Position numbers and translations under genes: made by a program. Shown here piece by piece: positions 18,071 through 27,240 of a stretch of 64,000 nt of DNA (positions within the stretch are counted from its first letter, which is position 1; each line of letters opens with the position of its first letter). Location of the stretch: assembly GCF_900185615.1 (NCBI RefSeq), contig NZ_FYAK01000001.1, positions 1,066,809-1,130,808 on the forward strand, given 5' to 3'. The stretch is from Photobacterium malacitanum. Lineage in GTDB: Bacteria; Pseudomonadota; Gammaproteobacteria; Enterobacterales; Vibrionaceae. Under the pieces are notes generated by a model. The model did no database searches and was not told the origin of the DNA. It saw only the letters and a list, made by a program, of their open reading frames with translations.

Positions 18071-18144
18071 TAATAAAACTTAGTTTTCAAAACTGCTCAT
18101 CAACACACTATCATTGTCTGTTGAATCCGTTTTAACTAACAGAT

Positions 18145-18603
18145 TTATTTTTTAGCAATCGGATCAACGTAAGTAACCGCCATATCCCAAGGTTGTTCAA
18201 TCCATGTATCTTGAGGAATGTTAACCACAAAATCATCAACTAAATGTTGACCAGCAGGTTTTGCACATACCGTTACAAATTTAGCACGTGGGTACAGTTC
18301 ACGAATTTTTTCCGCAGTACCACCAGTATCAACTAAATCATCAACCACGATAAAGCCTTCACCATCACCATCTGCTTGCTTGATCACATTCATATCGCGC
18401 TGATGATCATGATCATAGCTAGAAATACATACTGTATCAATATGACGAATGCCTAACTCACGCGCCAAAATAGCCGCTGGCACTAAACCGCCACGGCTAA
18501 CAGCAATGATCCCTGTCCACTGCTCAGCCGGTAGCAATTTCTCTGCTAGTTGGCGCGTGTACATTTGCATGTTATCCCAAGTGATGACGAATTTATTACT
18601 CAT
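18145..18603 (-). CDS. gpt: Xanthine-guanine phosphoribosyltransferase
   Basis: Purine salvage enzyme converting guanine, xanthine and hypoxanthine to nucleotides with PRPP. The 152-residue protein starts [19 protein letters not shown] and has the PRPP-binding motif [15 protein letters not shown], plus [10 protein letters not shown] near the start. ATG 18603 has AGAGG upstream; a longer frame to 18642 has no support. It lies 70 bp downstream of the purine permease gene on the same strand, a functionally fitting neighbour. Confidence 0.95.
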   Translation of the reverse strand: MSNKFVITWDNMQMYTRQLAEKLLPAEQWTGIIAVSRGGLVPAAILARELGIRHIDTVCISSYDHDHQRDMNVIKQADGDGEGFIVVDDLVDTGGTAEKIRELYPRAKFVTVCAKPAGQHLVDDFVVNIPQDTWIEQPWDMAVTYVDPIAKK

Positions 18604-18672
18604 AGTAAAACAACCTCTGAAACAGCGATTCGAAAACCGCATAAATTTATGTAAGCGTAAATAACATTACAC

Positions 18673-19962
18673 TTATAAGAAAATAATCTTCGCAAGGAAT
18701 AACGCAGAAATAACCCAAACACTGATATTTACTTCACGTCCCTTGCCACTTAATGCTTTCACTACCGCAAACGTAATGAAACCAAGGCCAATCCCTTCTG
18801 CAATTGAGTAGGTTAACGGCATAAGTAAACATACAACAACGACAGGCGCAGCTTCTGTTAGGTCGCGCCAATCAATAGATACCAAACCTGACATCATCAA
18901 AATAGCTACGTAAAATAATGCACCAGCGGTAGCGTATACTGGAACCATACCAGCTAATGGTGCAAAAAATAACGCCAGTAAGAATAACATGCCTACCGTA
19001 ACGGCTGTTAGGCCTGTACGACCACCAACTGCGACACCCGACACACTCTCGACAAAAGATGTGGTATTTGAGGTTCCCAGTAATGCACCAATAGAAGTTG
19101 CAGTACTATCTGCTAATAATGCACGGTTTAAACGCGGTAATTTACCATCTTCACCAATCAGGTTAGCTTTGGTCGCGACCCCAACTAATGTGCCTGCAGT
19201 ATCAAATAAATCGACAAACAAAAATGCAAATACAATTGAAATTAAGCCAACTTCCATTGCACCAGAGAAATCAAGCTGCATAAAAGTAGGTGCAATACTT
19301 GGTGGCATAGACATGATGCCGTTGTACTCAACTTCACCCACGATAATACTGATTGCGGTAACAATTAAAATGGCGATCAATACAGCGGCTTTAAAGCCAC
19401 GCTGAACTAAGCCAATGGTTAATACAAACCCAAGTCCTGCCATTATTGCCGGAAAGCTGGTTAAATCGCCGGCTTTAACTAATGTCGCAGGGCTTGCCAC
19501 GACAATGCCGGATGTTTGCAATGCGATAAAAGCTAAAAACAGACCAATCCCCGCCGAAATACCAATTCGTAATGAATGAGGAATAGAGTTAATGATCCAT
19601 TCACGCACTCGCATAACACTCAGCGCGATAAAACATAAACCAGATAAGAATACAGCTGCTAACGCGACCTGCCACGTATGACCCATACCTAAAACAACGG
19701 TATAAGTAAAAAAGGCGTTAAGCCCCATACCGGGTGCTTGTGCTACCGGATAATTAGCATAAAAACCCATCACAAAGCAGCCAATCATTGCCGCTACACA
19801 AGTAGCAACAAACACTGAACCCTGATCCATTCCTGTACTGGCTAACATAGTGGGGTTTACAAAAATAATATAAGCCATTGTCAGGAAAGTGGTCACACCG
19901 GCCATAATTTCAGTGCGCACTGTTGTGCCATGTTCTTTGAGTTTAAACAACTTTTCTAGCAT
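18673..19962 (-). CDS. NCS2-family purine permease (AzgA/GhxP type)
   Basis: A 429-residue inner-membrane transporter with about 12-14 membrane segments. It opens with LFKLKEHGTTVRTEIMAG, continues TFLTMAYIIFVNP and has QAPGMGLNAFFTYT; these are signatures of the hypoxanthine/guanine/adenine branch of NCS2. The exact base cannot be told. ATG 19962 with AAGGA upstream is chosen over a longer frame. A PurR box and a sigma-70-like promoter lie upstream, and gpt lies downstream, both consistent with purine uptake. Confidence 0.9.
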   Translation of the reverse strand: MLEKLFKLKEHGTTVRTEIMAGVTTFLTMAYIIFVNPTMLASTGMDQGSVFVATCVAAMIGCFVMGFYANYPVAQAPGMGLNAFFTYTVVLGMGHTWQVALAAVFLSGLCFIALSVMRVREWIINSIPHSLRIGISAGIGLFLAFIALQTSGIVVASPATLVKAGDLTSFPAIMAGLGFVLTIGLVQRGFKAAVLIAILIVTAISIIVGEVEYNGIMSMPPSIAPTFMQLDFSGAMEVGLISIVFAFLFVDLFDTAGTLVGVATKANLIGEDGKLPRLNRALLADSTATSIGALLGTSNTTSFVESVSGVAVGGRTGLTAVTVGMLFLLALFFAPLAGMVPVYATAGALFYVAILMMSGLVSIDWRDLTEAAPVVVVCLLMPLTYSIAEGIGLGFITFAVVKALSGKGREVNISVWVISALFLAKIIFL

Positions 19963-20014
19963 GCTTCTCGATTCCTTAGAGATAGGCAATAAACTAACAA
20001 ACACGTTAAGAAAT

Positions 20015-20030
20015 AGAAAACGTTTGCGCA
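20015..20030 (-). promoter_or_regulatory. PurR box of the purine permease
   Basis: On the minus strand it reads TGCGCAAACGTTTTCT, agreeing with the PurR operator core GCAAACGTTTNC. It lies 52 bp before the permease start and just downstream of the proposed -10, a position suited to repression. Confidence 0.8.
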
Positions 20031-20046
20031 ATCCATTTCGGCGCTG

Positions 20047-20075
20047 ATTATAATCATGCGATCCCGCAATTTCCA
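20047..20075 (-). promoter_or_regulatory. Candidate promoter of the purine permease
   Basis: Minus-strand TATAAT at 20047-20052, a 17-bp spacer and TGGAAA as -35 at 20070-20075. Transcription would start near 20040, placing the PurR box in the initially transcribed region. The stretch 20076-20277 upstream holds no gene I can see. Confidence 0.6.
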
Positions 20076-20277
20076 GATTTTATCGTTGAAAAGCGTAAAA
20101 CAATGACAAAGGTGATTTACATCAGTGAAGAAAACAACAATAAAAACTTAAAATTCAATTAATTAAAGGAAATTCAATAGCGCTTGTTTTTTAATCATTT
20201 ACTTTATTAAACACGACAATAAGGGTTAATAAAGACCGATAATAAAACCTAATTACAGCAATAACAGAAAAGCAGAT

Positions 20278-20307
20278 AAAAAAACGCCACTTCAAAATGA
20301 AGTGGCG
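20278..20307 (-). terminator. Strong terminator of the orphan unit upstream of the permease
   Basis: CGCCACTTCA and TGAAGTGGCG form a perfect 10-bp stem with an AAA loop; on the minus strand seven T follow. No annotated long gene ends here; it closes the transcript that carries the 29-codon ORF at 20415-20504. Confidence 0.88.
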
Positions 20308-20414
20308 GCAGAATGTTATAAACAACGCTACAGCGTTATCAAGAATTCTTAATTTAGGGGGTAAACAAAATTGCACTTTGTCTCGTTGAATAACAACCAA
20401 ACAATTAAAACTTA

Positions 20415-20504
20415 TTAATAACGGTACGGCGCTGGGTAATGGAAATTACTGGTATAGACCGAACGATTATTCCAAAAATGTGTCATTGAAGAAAAAATTT
20501 TCAT
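20415..20504 (-). CDS. Unrecognised 29-residue ORF with strong ribosome site
   Basis: ATG 20504 is preceded by AAGGTG at good spacing. The peptide begins MKIFSSMTHFWNNRSV and ends SNFHYPAPYRY. Aromatic residues are very frequent (three F, one W, four Y, plus two H), and there is no membrane segment or signal peptide. It sits in its own transcript: a minus-strand promoter at 20656-20684, a structured leader, then this ORF, about 110 nt of 3' region and a strong terminator. It might be a leader peptide or a small functional protein. I do not recognise it. Confidence 0.5.
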   Translation of the reverse strand: MKIFSSMTHFWNNRSVYTSNFHYPAPYRY

Positions 20505-20649
20505 TTAAATCACCTTAATCATAAGTACACCAACACATCATTGCTGGCGGGTTGCCGTCATGGCTCACTTATTCTCGGTTCCTTGGAGGCGATATCTCGG
20601 GTTCATCCTGAACATGTCGTGTTAATTATTGTGCCACTCAGCGTGGCTT
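20505..20649 (-). ncRNA. Predicted structured leader RNA of the 29-codon ORF
   Basis: From the predicted start near 20649 the RNA opens with the hairpin GCCAC-GCTGA-GUGGC. A second hairpin GUUCA-GGA-UGAAC follows, then a part with CCGAG repeats and CCUCCAAGG, then a GGC-AACCC-GCC hairpin about 50 nt before the ATG. No known riboswitch consensus (FMN, TPP, cobalamin, lysine, glycine, SAM, c-di-GMP) is evident to me. The element GATATC-N4-CCAAGGAAC recurs in the nqrA leader. Confidence 0.45.
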
Positions 20650-20655
20650 GACTAA

Positions 20656-20684
20656 ACTATAACCAAAAAGTAATAATCTTACAA
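20656..20684 (-). promoter_or_regulatory. Promoter of the orphan small-ORF unit
   Basis: Minus-strand -35 TTGTAA (20679-20684), a 17-bp spacer and -10 TATAGT (20656-20661). The predicted start falls just before a GC-rich hairpin, which supports it as the true 5' end. Confidence 0.65.
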
Positions 20685-21043
20685 TATTTATTTTAACTAG
20701 CTCACACTTTTTGAAAATTATACTTGAGAGGCGGGCTTTAATGTAAATTTACTACATTCTTATTTACTTATAATGCCACACCTTTTCTATTGATTATTTT
20801 TTGGTGTATTTGTTTACATTACATGCATAACAATGATTATGGTTAGTAAACCCTCCATCATTGACACTATAACTGCAGAAATCAGTGGTATAAGATTTTA
20901 TTATTTGCCCTATCTCCCCTAAAGACAGAGTGATATGCTAAAACCAAAGCGATAAAAATACTCGCTCCCTAATTTTGTCATTTTACGGCTAAAACCCTAC
21001 AAAATGACACTAGCCCAGTCTCATATATAAAAGGAAGGCTACC
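20685..21043 (+). other. Upstream region of pepD
   Basis: AT-rich DNA with no gene visible. It contains TTGACA at 20862-20867 without a well-spaced -10, and a 9-bp inverted repeat TGTCATTTT (20976-20984) / AAAATGACA (21001-21009) 35 bp before the pepD start. The repeat could be an operator or a leader hairpin. Confidence 0.45.
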
Positions 21044-22504
21044 GTGTCTGAAATTACTCAACTATCACCAAAAGCTGTTTGGCATTTCTTTGATAAGATT
21101 TGTTCAATTCCTCATCCATCTAAATATGAAGAACAATTGGCACAATACATTGTCTCTTTTGCACAGGCTGAAGGACTTGATGTTCGTCGTGATAATACCG
21201 GTAATGTGATTATCAAAAAACCAGCAACAGCTGGCATGGAAAATCGCAAAGGAGTTGTACTTCAAGCGCACATTGATATGGTGCCCCAAAAAAATGAAGA
21301 TACCGTTCACGACTTCACTCAAGATCCAATCATACCTTTCATCGATGGTGAATGGGTGACTGCAACAGGCACGACATTAGGTGCTGATAACGGCATGGGT
21401 ATGGCAACATGTCTAGCAATTTTAGCCGCTAAAGATATCGAGCATGGCCCATTAGAAGTATTACTAACCATTGATGAAGAAGCTGGCATGACTGGTGCCT
21501 TTGGCTTAGAAGCTGGCTGGCTTGAAGGCGATATTCTTTTAAATACCGATTCTGAGCAAGAAGGCGAAGTCTACATGGGTTGTGCTGGCGGTGTTGACGC
21601 TGCATTAACCGTTGATATTCAACGCGAAGCAATCCCTGTAGATCACCAAGCAATTAAACTGGTTATTAAAGGCCTAAAAGGCGGCCACTCTGGCTGTGAT
21701 ATTCATACCGGCCGTGGTAACGCTAATAAATTAATGGCGCGTTTCTTTGTCGGTCATGCAGATGAGCTTGGTCTACGTATCAATAACTTCACTGGTGGTA
21801 GCCTGCGTAATGCCTTACCTCGTGAAGCAACAGTTATTGCAACATTACCCGCAGCAAATATCGATAAACTTAATGCTTTATTTGCTGAATACCTTCAAAT
21901 GGCGAAAGCTGAATTAGGTCATGTTGAAACAGATCTAGTCTTCTTTACTGAAACATGTGCTACTCCTGCTGATATCATCGTTACTGCTGATCAAACCCGT
22001 TTAATGAATATTTTAAACGTTTGTCCGAACGGTGTTATTCGCATGAGCGATGATATTGAAGGTGTGGTTGAAACCTCATTAAACATGGGCGTGATCACCA
22101 CAGAAGCAGACAAAGTTACTATTCTATGTCTTATTCGTTCGTTGATCGACTCAGGCCGTAGCTACGTTGAAGGTATGTTGCAATCACTAGCTACGCTAGC
22201 GGGTGCTAAATGTGAAGTATCAGGAGCATATCCTGGTTGGAAACCTGATGCAGATTCTGAAATCATGCACGTTTTCCGTGATACTTATCAACAAATGTAC
22301 GGTAACAAACCTAATATCATGGTGATCCATGCCGGTCTTGAGTGTGGTTTATTTAAAGAACCTTACCCAGAAATGGACATGTTATCATTTGGTCCAACAA
22401 TCAAGTTCCCACACTCACCTGATGAGAAAGTGAAAATTGATACAGTGCAAATGTTCTGGGATCAAATGTTAGCGGTTCTAAAGAATATTCCGGTTAAAAA
22501 ATAA
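21044..22504 (+). CDS. pepD: Aminoacyl-histidine dipeptidase (peptidase D)
   Basis: Cytoplasmic M20-family zinc dipeptidase, broad in specificity and including X-His dipeptides such as carnosine. The 486 residues match E. coli PepD in length. Metal and catalytic motifs are QAHIDMVPQK, LGADNGMGMA and IDEEAGMTGAFG; the C-terminal HAGLECGLF and SFGPTIKFPHSPDEK complete the site. Translation begins at GTG 21044 after AAGGAAGG. E. coli also has pepD next to gpt. Confidence 0.97.
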   Translation: MSEITQLSPKAVWHFFDKICSIPHPSKYEEQLAQYIVSFAQAEGLDVRRDNTGNVIIKKPATAGMENRKGVVLQAHIDMVPQKNEDTVHDFTQDPIIPFIDGEWVTATGTTLGADNGMGMATCLAILAAKDIEHGPLEVLLTIDEEAGMTGAFGLEAGWLEGDILLNTDSEQEGEVYMGCAGGVDAALTVDIQREAIPVDHQAIKLVIKGLKGGHSGCDIHTGRGNANKLMARFFVGHADELGLRINNFTGGSLRNALPREATVIATLPAANIDKLNALFAEYLQMAKAELGHVETDLVFFTETCATPADIIVTADQTRLMNILNVCPNGVIRMSDDIEGVVETSLNMGVITTEADKVTILCLIRSLIDSGRSYVEGMLQSLATLAGAKCEVSGAYPGWKPDADSEIMHVFRDTYQQMYGNKPNIMVIHAGLECGLFKEPYPEMDMLSFGPTIKFPHSPDEKVKIDTVQMFWDQMLAVLKNIPVKK

Positions 22505-22532
22505 CTCACCGAGTTAGCTTAATAACCCATTA

Positions 22533-22558
22533 AAAAACGGACCTTGCGTCCGTTTTTT
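22533..22558. terminator. Bidirectional terminator between pepD and dinB
   Basis: AAAAAACGGAC and GTCCGTTTTTT form a perfect stem around a 5-nt loop between two convergent genes. Confidence 0.92.
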
Positions 22559-22584
22559 ATTGCTCACCATTATCTTACTTACCA

Positions 22585-23658
22585 TCAAAAACCAAATGAT
22601 AACTGCTGTGCCTTTAATCCTTGTTCTAAGCCAACGCTTAACCCGATTAGACGAATTTCTCGACCTTGTTGACGCGTAAGTGCTTCCGTTAATAGCGGCA
22701 CAAATTGTTGTTTATCTAGTTTAGGACAACTGTGTTCCACCGTTGTTTGTTGAAAATCAGCAAATTTTAATTTGATCCCCTGCTTAGCGATATTCAATTG
22801 AGGTCGCACCTTACGTAACCGCTGCTCTAATTCTGAATGTAAGTGCTCAATCACCTGCCAGCATTGATCGTAACTTGCGATATTTTTATGAAACGTTCGC
22901 TCAACCCCGACAGACTTACGCTGTCGTTCAACAATGACTTCACGCTCATCAATACCATGAGCACGCAGCCACAATGATTGACCAAATTTACCAAACTGTT
23001 GTAATAACTGTTGTTGTTCATAATTTTGAACATCTCGGCCCACATACAAACCTAGCTGATGCAATTTTTGAATGGTGACTTTTCCTACACCAGGGATTTT
23101 TTCAAGTTTCAAATCCGCAACAAAATCATCGACTTGTTCAGGTGTTACCACATATTGACCATTAGGCTTATTAAGATCAGACGCCACTTTTGCAATAAAC
23201 TTTACCGGTGCAATCCCTGCTGAGGCGGTGAGGTTAAGTTCACACTCAATCGCTTTACGAATATCTAACGCAATGAGAGTTGCAGAGCCGTGTAACATCT
23301 CACACTCGCTGACATCTAAATACGCTTCATCTAATGATAATGGTTCTATTTTATCGGTATAACGCGCAAAAATAGCCCGTATTTGCTGTGAAACTTGACG
23401 ATAAACCTCCATCCGTCCACGCACAAGGGTTAAATGTGGACATAATTTCATTGCTTGTGCTGTCGGCATCGCGGAATGAATCCCATATTTACGGGCTAAA
23501 TAATTACAGGTACTCACTACTCCCCGTTGCTCTGAACGACCACCGATAGCAATCGGAATATCACGTAAAGCAGGGTTATCACGCATTTCAACAGCTGCGT
23601 AAAAGCAATCCATATCGACATGAATTATCTTACGTTGGCTAGGCAATGGATTGATCAC
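22585..23658 (-). CDS. dinB: DNA polymerase IV
   Basis: Y-family translesion polymerase, 357 residues. Catalytic acidic residues lie in VDMDCFYAAVE and SLDEAYLDVSE; the steric gate and finger region follow the E. coli order (NYLARKYGIHSAMP), with the thumb HhH motif KIPGVGKVTIQKL and the little-finger domain after it. It starts at GTG 23658. The C-terminus lacks a clear beta-clamp pentapeptide of the QLVLGL kind but ends QQLSFGF, which may serve. A LexA box lies 33 bp upstream, so it should be SOS-induced. Confidence 0.96.
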   Translation of the reverse strand: MINPLPSQRKIIHVDMDCFYAAVEMRDNPALRDIPIAIGGRSEQRGVVSTCNYLARKYGIHSAMPTAQAMKLCPHLTLVRGRMEVYRQVSQQIRAIFARYTDKIEPLSLDEAYLDVSECEMLHGSATLIALDIRKAIECELNLTASAGIAPVKFIAKVASDLNKPNGQYVVTPEQVDDFVADLKLEKIPGVGKVTIQKLHQLGLYVGRDVQNYEQQQLLQQFGKFGQSLWLRAHGIDEREVIVERQRKSVGVERTFHKNIASYDQCWQVIEHLHSELEQRLRKVRPQLNIAKQGIKLKFADFQQTTVEHSCPKLDKQQFVPLLTEALTRQQGREIRLIGLSVGLEQGLKAQQLSFGF

Positions 23659-23690
23659 AGCAAATACTCATCAATAAACACAACAAATAA

Positions 23691-23706
23691 CTGTTTTTAT
23701 ATACAG
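23691..23706 (-). promoter_or_regulatory. LexA (SOS) box upstream of dinB
   Basis: CTGTTTTTATATACAG fits CTG-N10-CAG exactly with the expected AT-rich centre. It is 33 bp from the dinB start codon. Confidence 0.88.
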
Positions 23707-23891
23707 CTATTATACGCCAATTTAAGTCCGTACTGTAACTATCTCAACATTCATTTTTACACATATAAATAAACAATAATGTACAAAAAAATTAACAAAA
23801 CCAATGGTATTAACTAATTGTTATGATTAAAATCATTGCTCTATCTAGCCAAGCAACAGGGACGTAATTGTCTGGTCCAATAATCATGCAC

Positions 23892-23932
23892 AAAAAAGCC
23901 TAAGTATAACTTCTTTTGTCATACCTAGGCTT
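23892..23932 (-). terminator. Terminator after nqrM
   Basis: AAGCCTAAGTAT (23896-23907) pairs with ATACCTAGGCTT (23921-23932) with one mismatch; the minus strand continues in T. It lies 40 bp past the nqrM stop. Confidence 0.8.
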
Positions 23933-23971
23933 CACGGTAAGTAATTACTTACCTAATAGTAGTAAAATCGA

Positions 23972-24193
23972 TTAAATAATCTGATTCTTTTTCCATTCAG
24001 CTTGGCGTGCTGCGCGTGCTTCACGTTTTTTACGTGCATCACAAGGTTCTGGACAGTCACACTCTTTGGCGATTCCAATTCCATCTAAGCCACCACAACT
24101 GCCACTTACTGATTTACGTTGAAAAATATACCCTACGGCCATTGCGATAATAACCAGTAGAAAAACAGCAAATGTTACTAAATAAGTTGCCAT
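23972..24193 (-). CDS. nqrM: Na+-NQR maturation protein NqrM
   Basis: A 73-residue protein of the former DUF539 family, shown in Vibrio to be needed for assembly of the Na+-NQR, probably by providing iron for a cysteine-ligated site. One N-terminal membrane segment (about residues 3-24) is followed by a cysteine-containing part: SGSCGGLDGIG and KECDCPEPCDARKK, then a basic tail. It lies 11 bp downstream of apbE, the other NQR maturation gene. Confidence 0.92.
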   Translation of the reverse strand: MATYLVTFAVFLLVIIAMAVGYIFQRKSVSGSCGGLDGIGIAKECDCPEPCDARKKREARAARQAEWKKNQII

Positions 24194-24204
24194 AGATGCC
24201 TCTA

Positions 24205-25230
24205 TTATTTTTTATCTACGTATTGCTCAAAAGTATTTGATTTGTATTCAACAAAGCCGTCTTTGGTTTTTACAATCAACATTACAGGAATATTTTCTTG
24301 GTTTGCTAATGCAATTGATTCATCCTCTCCCATGACAGAGAATGTCGTCGCGTAAGCATCAGCTGTCATGCATGACGGCGCAATAACCGTTACCGACACG
24401 ACATGATTATCAATTGGACGACCCGTTTTAGGATTAATCAGATGCGAGTAACGCACCCCATTCTCATCAAAATAATTACGGTAATCACCCGATGTCGCAA
24501 TGGCCATATTACCCGCTTGCAGGATCTCTTGCACTGCTCGTTCGTTTTCAACCGGTTTTTCAACGGCAATACGCCATAACACATTGGCTTTATTTTTACC
24601 TTGCAGGCGCAGCTCACCACCGACATCAACCATGAAGTTTTTAACGTGTAAGTCATCTTTTAAGTAGTCAGCAACAACATCAACGCCATAGCCTTTAGCG
24701 ATAGAAGATAAATCAACATACAGTTTAGCTTCATCTTTGACTAGCTTATTGCCCGCTAACACTTGTAGGTGATGATAACCCACTTCTGACAACCGAGTTT
24801 TAATGTCTTTATCGGTTGGAATTGATTCTGGACGTGCTTCTGGGCCAAAGCTCCATAAATTGACGACTGGGCCAACAGTTACATCATAAGCGCCATTGCT
24901 GACTTTAGATATACGTAACGCTTCAGCGATCACTTTAGCGGTTGCTGCTGATACAGGAAACGGTTTATTTGCCGGTGCTTTATTAAATAAACTTAATTCA
25001 GATTGTGGACGATAAGTCGACATTTGATCATTAACCAGCTCTAAACGACGATCGATCTCTTGTTGAATCTCTTTTGCTGACGGTAGCCCTGCTTGATCTA
25101 TTATCTTAATTGAATAATAGGTTCCCATCGTCGAGCCATTAATAGTGATTTGCTGACGCTGTTCACTGCAGCCAGCAAGCGCTAACAATGCTGTTATTAC
25201 AACTACAGCTCGAATAAAGAACATTTTCAT
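24205..25230 (-). CDS. apbE: FAD:protein FMN transferase (lipoprotein)
   Basis: Attaches FMN covalently to threonine in NqrB and NqrC. A lipoprotein signal ends in LLALAGC (Cys21), so it acts on the periplasmic side. Conserved parts include TINGSTMGTYYSIK, KGYGVDVVADYL, FMVDVGGELRLQGKN and TADAYATTFSVMG. The 341-residue length is normal. It is separated from nqrF by a terminator-like hairpin, so apbE-nqrM may be partly independent of the nqr operon. Confidence 0.95.
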   Translation of the reverse strand: MKMFFIRAVVVITALLALAGCSEQRQQITINGSTMGTYYSIKIIDQAGLPSAKEIQQEIDRRLELVNDQMSTYRPQSELSLFNKAPANKPFPVSAATAKVIAEALRISKVSNGAYDVTVGPVVNLWSFGPEARPESIPTDKDIKTRLSEVGYHHLQVLAGNKLVKDEAKLYVDLSSIAKGYGVDVVADYLKDDLHVKNFMVDVGGELRLQGKNKANVLWRIAVEKPVENERAVQEILQAGNMAIATSGDYRNYFDENGVRYSHLINPKTGRPIDNHVVSVTVIAPSCMTADAYATTFSVMGEDESIALANQENIPVMLIVKTKDGFVEYKSNTFEQYVDKK

Positions 25231-25337
25231 TCAACTACTCCAATGAAATAAAGGTAATTTTTACTCTAGACACCATAGTGAGTCATTACTAACTGATAAT
25301 AACCACAATAAAAATAACATTACTCATCATTAATAAT

Positions 25338-25366
25338 GAAAAAGGCTGACCTTAAAGGCCAGCCTT
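25338..25366 (-). terminator. Terminator-like hairpin between nqrF and apbE
   Basis: AAGGCTGACC (25342-25351) pairs with GGCCAGCCTT (25357-25366) with one mismatch; the minus strand ends in TTTTTC. It lies 24 bp past the nqrF stop and may act as a partial terminator. Confidence 0.75.
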
Positions 25367-25389
25367 CTTTAAAGGTGAAGGGCTATCAA

Positions 25390-26613
25390 TTAGCCACCGA
25401 AATCATCCAATAGGATGTTTTCATCTTCAACACCAAGATCTTTTAGCATGCTAATAACAGCTGCGTTCATCATTGGTGGACCACACATGTAGTACTCACA
25501 ATCTTCTGGTGCTTCATGATCACGTAAGTAGTTTTCATAAAGAACGTTGTGAATAAAGCCAGTGTAGCCATCCCAGTTATCTTCAGGCTGTGGATCAGAC
25601 AATGCACAATGCCATACGAAGTTAGGGTTTTCAGCTGCTAGTGCATCGAAATCTTCTTCATAGAACATTTCACGCTTAGAACGTGCACCGTACCAGTAAG
25701 ACATCTTACGCTTAGAGTGTAGACGCTTAAGTTGGTCAAAGATATGTGAACGCATTGGCGCCATACCAGCACCACCACCTACGAATACCATTTCATTTTC
25801 AGTCTCTTTCGCGAAGAACTCACCGAAAGGACCAGAAATAGTACACTTATCACCTTCTTTAAGTGACCAGATGAATGATGACATTTGACCAGGAGCAACA
25901 TCTGGATTATTAGGCGGCGGCGTAGCAATACGCACGTTTAGCATAATAATACCGAACTCTTCTGGGTAGTTAGCCATTGAGTAAGCACGGATGATATCTT
26001 CATCAACCTTAGACTCGTAGCGGAACAAGTTAAACTTATCCCAATCGCCACGGTACTCTTCTGGTACATCAAAGTCTGAGTATTTGATGTGGTGAGCAGG
26101 TGCTTCAATCTGAATGTAACCACCAGCACGGAAAGGTACTGTTTCGCCATCCGGAATTTGTAGCTTAAGCTCTTTGATGAAGGTTGCTTTGTTATCATTA
26201 GAAATAACAGTACATTCCCACTTCTTCACACCAAAAATTTCTTCAGGAAGCTCGATATCCATGTCAGATTTAACGTTAACCTGACACGCTAGACGTTCGC
26301 CTTCACGTGCTTCACCTTTAGAAATGTGATCAAGTTCTGTTGGTAGAATATCACCACCGCCAGATTTAACTTTTACACGACATTGACCACAAGAGCCACC
26401 GCCACCACATGCTGATGATACGAAAATACCGTTAGCAGAAAGTGCATTCAGTAGTTTACCGCCCGCACCTGTAGTGATCGCTTTTTCTGGATCGCCGTTT
26501 ACTGAGATAGTAATGTCACCTGATGGTACTAGCTTAGATTTAGCGAATAAAATCACTAAAACTAGAGCCAGGATAATCAAGGTAAACATGCCTACGCCAA
26601 GAATAATATCCAT
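25390..26613 (-). CDS. nqrF: Na+-NQR subunit F
   Basis: NADH-oxidising subunit of the sodium pump. One N-terminal membrane helix (about 3-23) is followed by a [2Fe-2S] ferredoxin domain with Cys69, Cys75, Cys78 and Cys110, an FAD domain ([11 protein letters not shown]) and an NADH domain ([20 protein letters not shown]). The C-terminus [19 protein letters not shown] is typical. The 407-residue length matches the V. cholerae protein. It is the last of nqrABCDEF. Confidence 0.98.
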   Translation of the reverse strand: MDIILGVGMFTLIILALVLVILFAKSKLVPSGDITISVNGDPEKAITTGAGGKLLNALSANGIFVSSACGGGGSCGQCRVKVKSGGGDILPTELDHISKGEAREGERLACQVNVKSDMDIELPEEIFGVKKWECTVISNDNKATFIKELKLQIPDGETVPFRAGGYIQIEAPAHHIKYSDFDVPEEYRGDWDKFNLFRYESKVDEDIIRAYSMANYPEEFGIIMLNVRIATPPPNNPDVAPGQMSSFIWSLKEGDKCTISGPFGEFFAKETENEMVFVGGGAGMAPMRSHIFDQLKRLHSKRKMSYWYGARSKREMFYEEDFDALAAENPNFVWHCALSDPQPEDNWDGYTGFIHNVLYENYLRDHEAPEDCEYYMCGPPMMNAAVISMLKDLGVEDENILLDDFGG

Positions 26614-26636
26614 TGACTATTCCTTCCTTATCCTGA

Positions 26637-27233
26637 TTACAGCTGTACGCCAGAGAAAGACATAAAGCCTAACGCCATAAGACCAACAGTGATAAAGGTA
26701 ATACCTAAACCACGAAGACCTGCAGGTACATCTGAGTATTTCATCTTCTCACGGATACCCGCAAGCGCAACAATTGCCAACATCCAACCAACACCAGAGC
26801 CGAAGCCATAAACGATTGATTCTGTGAAGTTGTAATCACGCTGCACCATGAAAGATACACCACCGAAGATTGCACAGTTAACTGTGATCAACGGTAAGAA
26901 AATACCTAGGGCGTTGTATAGTGGCGGGAAGAAGCGATCAAGAACCATTTCAAGGATCTGAACCAATGCTGCAATCACACCAATGAACGTAATAAAGTTC
27001 AAGAAGCTAAGGTCAACACCTGGGAAAATTGCACCATCTTTAAGTACATAGTTGTACACCAGATTGTTTAACGGCACAGATAATGTAAGTACTACGATTA
27101 CCGCAACACCTAGACCAAAAGAGGTCTTAACTTTCTTAGACACAGCTAGGAAAGTACACATACCCAAGAAGAAAGATAATGCCATGTTCTCGATAAAGAT
27201 CGAGCGAATCAATAGGCTAATATAATGTTCCAT
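26637..27233 (-). CDS. nqrE: Na+-NQR subunit E
   Basis: Integral membrane subunit of 198 residues with about six membrane segments. NqrD and NqrE are homologous and pack as an inverted pair around a membrane-embedded iron site; the cysteine in [13 protein letters not shown] and the one in [12 protein letters not shown] fit the conserved ligand positions. It is 8 bp from nqrD and 23 bp ahead of nqrF. Confidence 0.97.
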   Translation of the reverse strand: MEHYISLLIRSIFIENMALSFFLGMCTFLAVSKKVKTSFGLGVAVIVVLTLSVPLNNLVYNYVLKDGAIFPGVDLSFLNFITFIGVIAALVQILEMVLDRFFPPLYNALGIFLPLITVNCAIFGGVSFMVQRDYNFTESIVYGFGSGVGWMLAIVALAGIREKMKYSDVPAGLRGLGITFITVGLMALGFMSFSGVQL

Positions 27234-27240
27234 ATTCCTC

